64,000 bases of DNA from Granulicella sp. L56 (GCF_009765835.1 NZ_LMUS01000001.1:1292198-1356197); one strand, 5' to 3'; shown: positions 50,196-59,316, numbered from the stretch's first letter. Notes: generated by a model from the letters alone, not told the origin. Translations and numbers: made by a program.

Positions 50196-52682
50196 CTACT
50201 CTGTTCGAAGAGCCTGTGTAGGTTCTATGGATGCGGCACGCTGGGCTGGTGGATAGCTGGCCGCGAGGGTTGCGGCAAGCATTGCTATCGCCGCCATGAT
50301 TAGAACGGTCGTGTTACTCGAAAGGAGCCTCGAGATATCTTCTCCGCCTGTAAAGATATAGTCTCCCAGAACACTGCCCACCAGTTGCGGAACAGCGAGA
50401 CTCGAAATCGCTCCGATGAGCAGCCCTACGATCGCGAGCACAAGACTGCGGCGTAACACCAGCAGAAGAATCTGTCCCCGCGTTGCGCCGACTGCCAAGC
50501 GAACTCCGATCTCACGGGTTCGCTGTGTTACCTGATAACTCATCAGGCCAAATAGTCCGATCATGGTGAGCAGTAGCGCGAATCCCGCAAAGCCGCCAGC
50601 CAGATAACTGAAGAAGCGTGGCGCAGCGACAGTGTGGTCGATCACCGTCTGCATCGTCGTCAGCTTCGCTACCGGGATCTCAGGGTCGGCATTGGATACG
50701 GCCCGTTGTACAGCGGCAGCAATGTCCATATTGCCTGACAAGCGCATAGCAAACGTGGTCGGGAACCATCCATTAATGACCTTCGTCGTCTGATCTGACA
50801 ATTGCGTAAATGGCTCATAGATAGTGACTCTGGGTGCCTCTGCCAGCGAGCGGCCATGTGTGTCGCCCACAACGCCCACAACGCGTCGCAACTCACCCCC
50901 GCCTGTATCTATCATTTCGCCGATTGCCGATCTGTCTGGCCACCATCTCCTGGCAGCCGTTTCGCTCACCAATGCAATAGGAACAGTATTTGCGCCATCG
51001 TCCGCTGTGACATCGCGCCCGCCTAATAATGGAATACCCAAAGTACGGAAGTAGCCAGGTGTTACCGCACGATATTCCGCATTTTCCTGTGGACCTGGAC
51101 GATTCGCGGGTTTCCCTTCATCGTTCAAACCACGATCCAACGGCAGGCCGTTAACCGCCGCAACTCGCGATACGCCCGGATAATGCGCCAACTCTTCGAC
51201 CACTTTGTCGATGAATTGTGTCGTATGCAGCGTGGTGGCATACGCATCGCCTTTGAGAGTTACCTGCGCCACGGTTAGATTTTTTGCTTCCACGCCAGAA
51301 CCCACAGAACGTAGCTTCAAGAAGCTTCCCAATAACAGGAACGATGCAGAGAGCAGCACCATCGCCACCGCTACCTGCCCAATCATCAATCCGTTGCCTA
51401 ATTTAGCCTGATGCGCGGAAGTGCCTACCTGATTGCCTCCCTGCAACGCTGAACCCGCGTTTCGCCGCAGCGCATTCCAACCCGGCAGCAATCCAAAGAT
51501 GAGGGTGGTCACACAGGCGATCAGCAGCGCGAATCCCGCGGACAACCATGTGCCTTTCTGTATCGGAGGAATGGCTATCGGCGCTGTTCTCAATAGCATT
51601 GGCACCGCTAGACGCGATAACCATAATCCCAAGCCACCGCCCACCAAAGCCAGCACAAGGCTTTCACACATCATTAACCGCAATAGGTTTGCGCGGCTCG
51701 CTCCCAGTGCCGAGCGTACCGCCATCTCTCGCGCCCTGCGCCATGTTCGCGCCGTCATCAGGACGGCCAGATTCAAACATGCCACCAATAGCACCGCCAA
51801 AACAGCGGCCAGCATTGTCAGCAGGCTTGTTCGAACACCGCTGACCACTACCTGCTGTAACGGCCACAACCGAAACTCATGCAGTGCCTTAGCCTGATTC
51901 GTCCAAACCATATAGTTTGGAAACTGTTTGTAGAATGGCCGATTCAGAGTGCTCAACTCCTGCTGCGCCTGCACAGTGTTCACGCCGTCGCGCAGTCGCG
52001 CCACCATCTGGTAGTTGGAGCCTCCGTAGCCTGGATCGTCCGTGCTCATCTGTAGCGGCTGCCAGATATCGACTGTCGACGCAACACCGGGTGCGGACTC
52101 GCTCGCTGCATCAAGGGATGCAGGCATCACTCCCGCGACAGTGTAAGACTCTTCGTTGATACGAACGGTTCGATTCAATATGCCGGGATCGCCATTGAAC
52201 TTCCGCTTCCAAAGCAGATAGCTCAACATCACAGTCTTTGGCCCATTAGGAAGATCTTCTTCCGCGGAGAAGTTTCGTCCCAGAATTGGCTGCACGCCAA
52301 GGGTTGGAAAGTAGTCTCGATCCACCTTTAAAGATGCAATCTGAGATGCTCGTCCAGTACCTACCGCAAGATTCACACCCGATGTTCCATCTTTTGCGAT
52401 CCCTACCGATGCAAAGCTGCGGCTATGCTGCTTGATGAAATCGGCAGTGGTCCCTGCCTCCTCCGCGTTTGGCTTCTCTTGAGGAAAGGTAAACGCGACT
52501 CCGACCAGCCGATCTTGCGCAGGATAGGGCAACGGCGCGAGCAATACACCCTCTACCACTCGATACATCGCTGTTGTTGCCCCAATTCCGAGCGTCAGCG
52601 TCAATATCGCTGTTAGCGTAAACCCCAATGACTTGCGCAACTGCCGCAGTACATAGCGCATGTCCTGCATCCATTGGCTCAT
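50196..52682 (-). CDS. Duplicated MacB/FtsX-type ABC permease (acidobacterial ADOP family)
   Basis: 828 residues. RYVLRQLRKSLGFTLTAILTLTLGIGATTAMY (about 9-40) is the opening of the acidobacterial duplicated orphan permease family. A large MacB periplasmic domain (about 50-270) precedes a first FtsX unit (about 285-405), a second periplasmic domain and a second FtsX unit (about 705-815; YQVTQRTREIGVRLAVGATRGQIL). Roughly eight membrane segments. Members of this family usually have no adjacent ATPase; this one is flanked by two. Together with adaptor and TolC it should export a periplasmic substrate. Confidence 0.93.
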   Translation of the reverse strand: MSQWMQDMRYVLRQLRKSLGFTLTAILTLTLGIGATTAMYRVVEGVLLAPLPYPAQDRLVGVAFTFPQEKPNAEEAGTTADFIKQHSRSFASVGIAKDGTSGVNLAVGTGRASQIASLKVDRDYFPTLGVQPILGRNFSAEEDLPNGPKTVMLSYLLWKRKFNGDPGILNRTVRINEESYTVAGVMPASLDAASESAPGVASTVDIWQPLQMSTDDPGYGGSNYQMVARLRDGVNTVQAQQELSTLNRPFYKQFPNYMVWTNQAKALHEFRLWPLQQVVVSGVRTSLLTMLAAVLAVLLVACLNLAVLMTARTWRRAREMAVRSALGASRANLLRLMMCESLVLALVGGGLGLWLSRLAVPMLLRTAPIAIPPIQKGTWLSAGFALLIACVTTLIFGLLPGWNALRRNAGSALQGGNQVGTSAHQAKLGNGLMIGQVAVAMVLLSASFLLLGSFLKLRSVGSGVEAKNLTVAQVTLKGDAYATTLHTTQFIDKVVEELAHYPGVSRVAAVNGLPLDRGLNDEGKPANRPGPQENAEYRAVTPGYFRTLGIPLLGGRDVTADDGANTVPIALVSETAARRWWPDRSAIGEMIDTGGGELRRVVGVVGDTHGRSLAEAPRVTIYEPFTQLSDQTTKVINGWFPTTFAMRLSGNMDIAAAVQRAVSNADPEIPVAKLTTMQTVIDHTVAAPRFFSYLAGGFAGFALLLTMIGLFGLMSYQVTQRTREIGVRLAVGATRGQILLLVLRRSLVLAIVGLLIGAISSLAVPQLVGSVLGDYIFTGGEDISRLLSSNTTVLIMAAIAMLAATLAASYPPAQRAASIEPTQALRTE

Positions 52683-52697
52683 TTCGTCCTCCCGCGA

Positions 52698-53414
52698 TTA
52701 CGCCTGTATCTCTGCCAGAAGCCGATTCAGTTCGCCCTCGGCCACGACCTTGCCGTCGAACAGATGAATCTGCCGCTCTGCATGGGCAGCGAACCGAGGA
52801 TCGTGCGTTACCATGCAGATCGTCGCGCCTTCCTCGTGCAGCTCCTGCAGCAGCTTCATTACTGCCTCGCCATTCTTCGAGTCGAGATTTCCTGTTGGCT
52901 CGTCGGCCAACAGGATCGAAGGGGAGCCAGCCAATGCGCGGGCTACAGCGACTCTTTGCTGCTGGCCGCCGGAGAGTTGCGCTGGATAGTGCCGCATCCG
53001 ATGCGCCATATGGACGCGCTCCAGCGACTCCTGCACCCGCCGCTTTCGTTCCGCCGAGGGCATCCCCGCGCGATAGGTCAGCGGCAGCTCAACATTCTCC
53101 GCAACCGTCAGATCGCCGATCAGATTGAAGCTCTGAAAGATGAACCCGATCTCCTGATTGCGAATGCGCGAGCGGTCGGCAAAGTTTAAATTCGCCACTT
53201 CCTTGCCATTCAGCGTGTATTGCCCGCTTGTCGGCGTATCCAGCAATCCGATGATCGAAAGCAGTGTGGACTTCCCACATCCCGACGGCCCCGACATCGC
53301 AACATACTCTCCGCGGTTGATGTTCAGGTGTACACCGGAGAGCGCATGCGTCTCGATCTCATCGGTGTAGAAAACCTTCGTCAAATCCTCGATCTCGATA
53401 ATGTTTTCGGCCAT
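52698..53414 (-). CDS. ABC transporter ATP-binding protein (MacB/LolD-type), second copy
   Basis: 238 residues with Walker A SGPSGCGKSTLL, signature LSGGQQQRVAVARAL and Walker B ILLADEPTG. The N-terminus IEIEDLTKVFYTDEIETHALSGV is typical of LolD/MacB ATPases. It lies 15 bases before the permease gene and 46 bases after the adaptor. With the 49484-50188 protein it gives two different ATPases for one duplicated permease, which could form a heterodimer or serve different permeases. Confidence 0.95.
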   Translation of the reverse strand: MAENIIEIEDLTKVFYTDEIETHALSGVHLNINRGEYVAMSGPSGCGKSTLLSIIGLLDTPTSGQYTLNGKEVANLNFADRSRIRNQEIGFIFQSFNLIGDLTVAENVELPLTYRAGMPSAERKRRVQESLERVHMAHRMRHYPAQLSGGQQQRVAVARALAGSPSILLADEPTGNLDSKNGEAVMKLLQELHEEGATICMVTHDPRFAAHAERQIHLFDGKVVAEGELNRLLAEIQA

Positions 53415-53460
53415 TCCCTCTCTCCTTGTGCGTCTGTCATTTCTATTGCCATGCCCAAAA

Positions 53461-54723
53461 TCAGTCCAACCGAATCCGATCGGTGCTATCCCATCGGCTC
53501 ATGTCTGAAAGGATGACCGTATCTCCGGCCTGCAACCCCTCGATGACCTGAATGCTGTTCACCGATGCGCGACCTACTTTGACCGGAACCCGCACCGCCG
53601 TCTTTCCATCCGCGCTCAGCTTGAAGAGGCTGATCGTGCTGTTCTCGTTTCCGAACGCCGGACGGCCGACATAGAGCACATCCTGCATTCTCTCCAAATC
53701 GATCGTTCCATCCACACTCAGGTCTGGCCTCGCTCCCTGTGGCAACGCACCAGCCAGTTCTACGTCTACCGTCACTGTTCCGTTCAATACCGCCGGATCG
53801 ATTCGCATCACCTTGCCGTCGATCACGCCATTGTGCGTGTCGATCTCCGCTGGCTGCCCGATTTGAATGTCGCGCGCCTGGGTCTCGGCGATCTTCAGAC
53901 TCGCCTTGAGCTGGTCGGGCTGTACCACCTTTGCCAGCGTCGTTCCCGCCGTCACATGCTCACCCACCTGATGATCGAGCTCGACGAGCACGCCGCTAAT
54001 TCCGGCGCGCACGCTCAGCGCGTCAAGCTGCTTTTGTTTCAGGCCCAATAGTGCTTTTGCTTGATCCACCTTCGTCTGCTGCACGGAGAGCTGCGTCTCG
54101 ATCGCTTTCTCATTCAGCGTCAAGCGCTGCCTTTCGAGATCGTTCCGCGTCACCAGTTCGTCCGCCTTGCCCTTCGACGCGCTATACGTTAAGCCGCTGA
54201 TCACACCCAGGTCGTACAGAGACTTGTCGGTCTTCGCCTGCAACTGCGCCTGGCTATAGTCCGCATTCACGGTAGCTCCCGCGGCCTTCTGGTCCATCAG
54301 GTCGCTCTCTACCTTTGCCCGCGTATTGATGTAATCCGCCTCTGCGCCCTTCAACTGCAACTGCGCATCGAGCAGTTCCTGCTGGAGGGTCGGATCAACG
54401 AGGTCCATCAGCACGGTGTCCGGCTGCACCTTCGCTCCGGGGAGCACGCGAATCCGCACCACGGTGGCTTCGGTCTCGGAGGGGATCAAGCGAATTCTGT
54501 CTTCGCGAGGGACCAGCGTGCCGGGGCCACGAACTTGCCGCAGCAATGGCCCGCGCTTCACCGTGTCCGTCCAGACGGTCGCCCGCTCTACCTCGGGAGC
54601 GGCTGGCTTCAACCGCGTCACAAAGAGCGCCGCAGCACCCACCACCAACACCGCACATCCGGCAACAATCACATGCCGGCGCAACTTTTTCCGTTTGATA
54701 TCAGGTCTGGAGATATCCATCAC
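53461..54723 (-). CDS. HlyD/MacA-type periplasmic adaptor
   Basis: 420 residues. A basic N-terminus (RPDIKRKKLRRH) and one membrane anchor (about 18-36) are followed by the barrel-sandwich region (VKRGPLLRQVRGPGTLVP), a coiled-coil hairpin (about 120-225, with QLQLKGAEADYINTRAKVESD) and the C-terminal membrane-proximal domains. Such adaptors link inner-membrane pumps to TolC channels. First gene of the operon. The start is GTG (54723) or the adjoining ATG (54720); no good ribosome site precedes either. Confidence 0.92.
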   Translation of the reverse strand: MMDISRPDIKRKKLRRHVIVAGCAVLVVGAAALFVTRLKPAAPEVERATVWTDTVKRGPLLRQVRGPGTLVPREDRIRLIPSETEATVVRIRVLPGAKVQPDTVLMDLVDPTLQQELLDAQLQLKGAEADYINTRAKVESDLMDQKAAGATVNADYSQAQLQAKTDKSLYDLGVISGLTYSASKGKADELVTRNDLERQRLTLNEKAIETQLSVQQTKVDQAKALLGLKQKQLDALSVRAGISGVLVELDHQVGEHVTAGTTLAKVVQPDQLKASLKIAETQARDIQIGQPAEIDTHNGVIDGKVMRIDPAVLNGTVTVDVELAGALPQGARPDLSVDGTIDLERMQDVLYVGRPAFGNENSTISLFKLSADGKTAVRVPVKVGRASVNSIQVIEGLQAGDTVILSDMSRWDSTDRIRLD

Positions 54724-54734
54724 GCAGATCTAAT

Positions 54735-54750
54735 TGCACACGGAAGACCA
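54735..54750 (-). promoter_or_regulatory. Possible sigma-54 (-24/-12) promoter of the efflux operon
   Basis: On the minus strand the sequence TGGTCTTCCGTGTGCA has GG and GC with exactly 10 bases between, matching the invariant parts of the TGGCAC-N5-TTGCA consensus (TGG and TGCA both present), but not the CAC. It lies immediately before the adaptor start, so the transcript would have almost no leader. An NtrC-type activator is encoded in the same operon. A chance match is possible. Confidence 0.35.
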
Positions 54751-54820
54751 ATCCATCTCAAACGTTTTCAATCACTTGAGACGGGCCTTCCATGCAGAAC
54801 TGTCCACAACCAGAAATAGT

Positions 54821-54836
54821 TGTCCGTTTATGGACA
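54821..54836. promoter_or_regulatory. Palindromic candidate activator site
   Basis: TGTCCGTTTATGGACA is a 5-base inverted repeat (TGTCC/GGACA) with a 6-base centre, about 85 bases upstream of the possible sigma-54 promoter. A further TGTCC half-site is at 54801-54805. Position and symmetry fit an enhancer site for the NtrC-type regulator in the operon; the binding protein is inferred. Confidence 0.4.
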
Positions 54837-54893
54837 CCCTTGGCTCAGAGGTACCGCGTGGCGCGCATTTGGGCCGCACGTCACGTCTCCCTC

Positions 54894-56453
54894 TTAGCGG
54901 TTTGTGCTTGGCAGCTTCCAGGAGAAGAGCACACCACCAGCGCTGGTCACAACGTATTGTTCGCCGTCGAGCTTGTAGGTGATGGGAGAGCTGGCGATAT
55001 AAGATCCCGCTCCCGCATGCCACAGAGTCTTGCCATTGGCTGTATCCAACGCCAGGAAGTTTCCATGTGCATCGCCGGTAAAGGTGAGTCCGGAGTCGGT
55101 CGTTAGGACTCCCGAACCTGCTCCGCCTGGGCCAAGTTCATGGCTCCAGCGAATTTTTCCGGTCTGGTAGTCAATCGCTTCGAGGACACCTTTACCCCAC
55201 AAGCCGTAATCCGCGCCTGCCCATCCATAGGTGCCGTCCGCAGGCTTGGCGAAATAAAGGCTCCAGCTCGGGTGTGCGTCAACGATAAACAAGCCGGTCT
55301 TCGGATCGAAGCTGGGCGAGCGGAAGTTCGTCAATCCACCTTCATCCGGCGCAATCAGAACGCCATCCGGAGAGGGCTCCTTTTTGGGATTAGGAATGGG
55401 ACGGCCGGTCTCGTCTATCTTCGACGCCCAGTTCACTGGCCCGAAGGGCGCCGTCAGCAGGTTCTTTCCGTTGGTCCGATCCAGCACGAAGAAGTAGCCG
55501 TTGCGGGAGGCCTGCATCAGCATCTTTCTCTTCTGGCCATGAAAGAGGCCGTCCACCATCACAGGAACTTCGATCGCATCCCAGTCGTGAGTATCGTGCG
55601 GCGAGGGCTGGAAGGCCCACACCAGCTTGCCGGTGTCGGGATTGAGAGCGACGATGCTGCAGGTGTAGAGATTGTCTCCAGGCCGCGTGGAGCCGGTAAG
55701 CACAGGTGTCGGATTGCCTGTTCCCCAATAGATGAGATTCAGGTCCGGATCATAACTTCCGGCCATCCATGTGGTGCCTCCCGTTGCAGTGTTCGGTGTG
55801 CCTGCAGGAGCCGTTACATCAAATTCCCATTGCGTCTTGCCCGTCTCAGGATCGATTGCACGGATGAAGGTCTGAAGATTGTCCATGTCGCCGCCTACAC
55901 CGACGATCACATGGTTGCCCACGATCTGCGGTGCTTCGGTCGACCAGTATCCCTTCTCGACATCGGCAACCTGTATGATCCAGCGCACCGTTCCGTCTTT
56001 GGCGTTCAGAGAGACAAGGTGTGCATCGGGAGTAGCAAAGTAAATCCAGTCCTTGTAGATCGCTACGCCGCGCTGGCCGATGTGATCGCCTTTATTCGGC
56101 GGATAGGTGTAGTGCCAGAGCTGCTGGCCCGACCGTGCATCCACCGCCCAGATATTGTCAGGAATGGTGAAGTACAACACCCCATTGACCATCAGCGGCG
56201 AAGATTTGATGGTGCCGCTGCGCTCCGTCTGAAAGGCCCATGCCAGGGTGAGTTGATTCACGTTCTGCGGCGTGATCTGCGTCAACTTGCTATGGCGTTT
56301 GCCCGTGTAGTCGCCGTGATAGCTCGGCCAACTGTCAGCCGGTGGATGGAGCAGCATGGACGCATCGACATTCTGGGCCACGAGTGAGCAAGGAAAAGCG
56401 CCCAACGTCAATACGCCTATCACCACGACAAATGCATTCTTCAGAAACTTCAT
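54894..56453 (-). CDS. PQQ-type quinoprotein dehydrogenase-like beta-propeller
   Basis: 519 residues, signal peptide about 1-26 (ending LVAQ). The body is an eight-bladed-propeller quinoprotein with repeated tryptophan-docking segments (WSYHGDYTGKRHSKLTQI-like opening, GTVRWIIQV, GKTQWEFDV, GKLVWAFQ, GKIRWSHE, GKTLWHAG) and HDTHDWDA, which should contain the catalytic aspartate. Periplasmic alcohol- or sugar-oxidising enzymes have this form. It has no haem domain of its own; the three-haem cytochrome gene next upstream (49-base gap) could accept its electrons. The adjacent-cysteine disulfide of many alcohol dehydrogenases is not seen. Substrate unknown. Confidence 0.87.
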   Translation of the reverse strand: MKFLKNAFVVVIGVLTLGAFPCSLVAQNVDASMLLHPPADSWPSYHGDYTGKRHSKLTQITPQNVNQLTLAWAFQTERSGTIKSSPLMVNGVLYFTIPDNIWAVDARSGQQLWHYTYPPNKGDHIGQRGVAIYKDWIYFATPDAHLVSLNAKDGTVRWIIQVADVEKGYWSTEAPQIVGNHVIVGVGGDMDNLQTFIRAIDPETGKTQWEFDVTAPAGTPNTATGGTTWMAGSYDPDLNLIYWGTGNPTPVLTGSTRPGDNLYTCSIVALNPDTGKLVWAFQPSPHDTHDWDAIEVPVMVDGLFHGQKRKMLMQASRNGYFFVLDRTNGKNLLTAPFGPVNWASKIDETGRPIPNPKKEPSPDGVLIAPDEGGLTNFRSPSFDPKTGLFIVDAHPSWSLYFAKPADGTYGWAGADYGLWGKGVLEAIDYQTGKIRWSHELGPGGAGSGVLTTDSGLTFTGDAHGNFLALDTANGKTLWHAGAGSYIASSPITYKLDGEQYVVTSAGGVLFSWKLPSTNR

Positions 56454-56502
56454 ATCGGCAGGTAATCTCCTCTGTTCACTACGCCATGCAGCGTGGGCAA
56501 AA

Positions 56503-57588
56503 TCAACGCAGCGTTTGCAGATAAGCCATCAGGTTATGGATGTCGTCGTCGGTGTACTTGCTGAAGAGATCGACGTGCGCGTCTACCGGCGAGTCCACAT
56601 GGAACTTTACATTCCTGGTCTTCCAGGAGTGATAGATGCCGCTCTCGTCCCGCATGCCGATGACGAACTCATCCTGGTACACCAGCGTTCCCGCCAGCTT
56701 TGCGCCCGAAGGAAGGGTGACGTCCACATGGCTCTTAGCCTCACGGGGATAGAGCATCCGCATCTCCAACTGAAGGCCTTCGAAACGCTTGGCGATTCCC
56801 GCGAGATCTCCGGTCGCAGAATGGCACTTCGCGCAAGTACCTGCACCATTGAAGTACGTCTTGCCCATCGCCGCATTACCGGTCTGCAGATCGGCAACGT
56901 CAACGCCACGGCGACCGCCCTTCATCGATGCGGCCTTGGTCTCCTGCGAGTGAATGTAGGATGCGAGGCTGAGCACTTCCTGGCTGGAGAAATTGAACGC
57001 AGGCATCTTCTTCTCCGGACGGCCGTCGCGCACTACCTCCGAGATCTTGTCGCCCTTAACGTCCGCAAGCACCAGCTTGGAACGAGTCAGGTCAGGGCCA
57101 GTCTCTCCGCCCATTGCATCGCGGCCATGGCAGAAGGCACAGTTCTGTTGGAACAGTGATTTGCCCGCGTCGACCATACCCGAAGAATGAACTGAGGACG
57201 AGTTATCGTTTCCATCGGAGGCCGAATCGGAGGCCGACAAGGCGGGTGTGCTCAGGTAGTGCACCAGCGCCGTCAGTTCACCACCCTGCAGCTTCGGGAA
57301 CCCGGGCATGCGTCCCTTGCCGGTGTGAATGAGGTCTATGATCTGCTGGTCCGTCTTCTGGTGTTGAATGCCTACCAGCGGCGGAAAGGCGGGCAGGATG
57401 CCTTCGCGCTGCTCGCCATGACAGATGGCGCAGTGGCCCTCATAGGCATTGGCTCCGGGCTTGCCTGAAACAGTGCCATCCTGCGCCGCCTGAGCGCTCG
57501 AAGCCGCATAGACAGAAATGGGTCTGGACTGAAACAGAAAGAACCCGGCTCCTGCTGCTAAAAGTAGTGCATACCGAAATCTCTGCAT
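56503..57588 (-). CDS. Three-haem cytochrome c
   Basis: 361 residues with signal peptide (about 1-28). Three CxxCH sites: CAICH (53-57), CAFCH (150-154) and CAKCH (252-256). MPGF (94) and MPAF (195) could supply methionine ligands for the first two haems. The C-terminal part (VTLPSGAKLAGTLVYQDEFVIGMRDESG) resembles the haem-associated domain found in quinoprotein-linked cytochromes. It lies between the oxidase gene and the quinoprotein gene on the same strand, which suggests electron transfer from the quinoprotein toward a terminal acceptor, possibly the multicopper oxidase. Confidence 0.9.
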   Translation of the reverse strand: MQRFRYALLLAAGAGFFLFQSRPISVYAASSAQAAQDGTVSGKPGANAYEGHCAICHGEQREGILPAFPPLVGIQHQKTDQQIIDLIHTGKGRMPGFPKLQGGELTALVHYLSTPALSASDSASDGNDNSSSVHSSGMVDAGKSLFQQNCAFCHGRDAMGGETGPDLTRSKLVLADVKGDKISEVVRDGRPEKKMPAFNFSSQEVLSLASYIHSQETKAASMKGGRRGVDVADLQTGNAAMGKTYFNGAGTCAKCHSATGDLAGIAKRFEGLQLEMRMLYPREAKSHVDVTLPSGAKLAGTLVYQDEFVIGMRDESGIYHSWKTRNVKFHVDSPVDAHVDLFSKYTDDDIHNLMAYLQTLR

Positions 57589-57647
57589 AGATAGTTAACT
57601 CTCATCCAACTGAGGTAGCTCGTACTCGAACGCGGCGACGATAACGC

Positions 57648-59054
57648 CTAGACCGAATACTTGATCAACTGCATGAAACCATAATCCATATGGAGCTGTT
57701 GATGGCAGTGCATCAACGTGTCACCGGGATTATTGGCAACGAATTCTACTTCCACGGTATCGAGCGGCATGACATTGATGACATCCTTCATCAACCCGCT
57801 GATTTGCGTCTTGCCGATGCGAGTTACTTCAAAGGTGTGCCGGTGCAGGTGCATCGGATGCTGGTCGCCGCTGCCATTGCGAAAGACCAGCCTGTACCGC
57901 TTGCCCTGCTGCACCATCAGAGGATCGATGTCAGGCCACGACCTCTTGTTGATCGTCCAGGTATCGAACTTCGAGCCCGGTTTCGGGCCGAAATCACGGA
58001 AGGTAAGCTCGAATATTTCGTCCGGCGTGTTGGGCGACGCTACCGCATTGGCGAACTGTGCGTAGTCCCATTCCTGGGGCGCTGGATCGTTCCACACCGG
58101 CGTGCCCGTCTTTCCCGCATACTCAATCACAACGCCAAGGCCCATCTCGCGTTCCTTCGCGAGCGTCGAACCGAGCACCCAGACCCCGGGCGAGTTCATC
58201 TCGACGATTGCGTCCACGCGCTCTGCCACTGCCAGCGAGAGCACTTCCACTGACTTTGGATTTGGTACGGGATTGCCGTCCATCGCCATGATGGTGAACT
58301 TATGTCCCGGCAGCGAAAGCACGACGTTCTCGGTCCCACTCGCATTCAGCAATCGCATCAGCACACGCTCACCCTGCTTGACGCGGATAGGTTCGCCCGC
58401 ACCCAGCCGGTGCGAGTTGATGGTTGCGTATTTGTACCCGACATCCGATCCGGTGGTCAGCGGCATGTTGGAGGACTGCTCGCGCATCGTCTGCACCATG
58501 GGCACAAACGAGGGCTCCCAGTGGTGGATGGCGAGATTGATCTCCTTGTCGTAGCGTACAGGCTGCTCACGGCCTTCGATCAGAAGGAAGCCGAACTGTC
58601 CGGTATAGGTGCCCACCGCAAGATTGTCATAGGCAGCAGCGTGGGTGTGATACCAGCGAGTGCCTGAGGGCCTGGGCGTGAACGTGTAGCGGTGTGTCTC
58701 GCCCGCCGCGATCATCGGCGACCCTTCTTCCATCGCGCCGTCATTCAGCGAATCGATGGCGAGGCCATGCCAGTGGACGAGGTCCGCGTTCTGGGTAGCG
58801 TTGGTCACATCGATGCTGACCGGGACGCCTTCGCGCATTCGCAGCAACGGTCCCGGAACCTGCCCGTTGTAAGCCAGTGTCTTGATGTTGACGCCGGGGC
58901 TGATCTCCAGCGTGTATGGCTCGATGCGGATGGCATGATCTGCCTTTCCCGCTAATGGAGCCTTACCTTGCTTCGCCTGCAGAGGAAGTGCAGCATAAAG
59001 TGATTTGCTCGCCAGCAACGCGCCGGCCGACGAGATAAAGCTTCTACGATTCAT
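57648..59054 (-). CDS. Tat-exported multicopper oxidase
   Basis: 468 residues. The N-terminus MNRRSFISSAGALLASKSLY is a Tat signal (RRSF). Copper ligands are intact: HWHG (His94, His96), HTH (His136, His138), HPMHLHRH near 395-402 and MHCHQQLHM near 448-456, giving type 1, 2 and 3 copper sites. Laccase-like enzymes of this group oxidise phenols, metals or cuprous ions and reduce O2 to water. No methionine-rich copper-export insert is visible. It precedes the cytochrome gene by 59 bases. Physiological substrate unknown. Confidence 0.93.
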   Translation of the reverse strand: MNRRSFISSAGALLASKSLYAALPLQAKQGKAPLAGKADHAIRIEPYTLEISPGVNIKTLAYNGQVPGPLLRMREGVPVSIDVTNATQNADLVHWHGLAIDSLNDGAMEEGSPMIAAGETHRYTFTPRPSGTRWYHTHAAAYDNLAVGTYTGQFGFLLIEGREQPVRYDKEINLAIHHWEPSFVPMVQTMREQSSNMPLTTGSDVGYKYATINSHRLGAGEPIRVKQGERVLMRLLNASGTENVVLSLPGHKFTIMAMDGNPVPNPKSVEVLSLAVAERVDAIVEMNSPGVWVLGSTLAKEREMGLGVVIEYAGKTGTPVWNDPAPQEWDYAQFANAVASPNTPDEIFELTFRDFGPKPGSKFDTWTINKRSWPDIDPLMVQQGKRYRLVFRNGSGDQHPMHLHRHTFEVTRIGKTQISGLMKDVINVMPLDTVEVEFVANNPGDTLMHCHQQLHMDYGFMQLIKYSV

Positions 59055-59094
59055 TGATTTTTAGCCCTGTCATTTGTAGGAGCATTTTAACGAT

Positions 59095-59217
59095 CTACAA
59101 TCTCCACTTGAGCAGGAGCACGAGTCCGTTCCAGTCCCTCTGCGGGGGCTGAAGCTTGTCCTGATGAAACCCTTCATTCAGGATGTGGACTTCCCTGGCG
59201 TGATGCTGCAACTCCAT
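59095..59217 (-). other. Small frame resembling the end of an outer-membrane protein
   Basis: A 40-codon frame starting at the ATG at 59217 and ending at 59095. The translation ends PPQRDWNGLVLLLKWRL, an amphipathic, aromatic-containing ending like that of a barrel protein, but there is an in-frame stop just upstream and no other part of such a protein. It lies in the 262 bases between the TonB receptor and the multicopper oxidase. It may be a small gene, a relic or chance. Confidence 0.3.
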
Positions 59218-59316
59218 CCAAGTGACGCTACCACTCTAAACCACAGAAGGATGCCTTTGCACCCCGACAAACGCTTGACCCCCTCAATTTCGTTGAAGCC
59301 AAAAGGAGATACGGCA

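Noticed and set aside
53700..54900. Mobile-element origin for the efflux operon
   Set aside because: No transposase, integrase, terminal repeats or composition break was seen at either end.
55140..56387. 415-codon plus-strand frame opposite the quinoprotein
   Set aside because: Shadow of the quinoprotein gene without recognisable motifs.
57648..59054. Multicopper oxidase considered as a manganese oxidase or copper-export CueO
   Set aside because: No methionine-rich copper insert is seen and sequence alone does not support a metal substrate; left as laccase-like.
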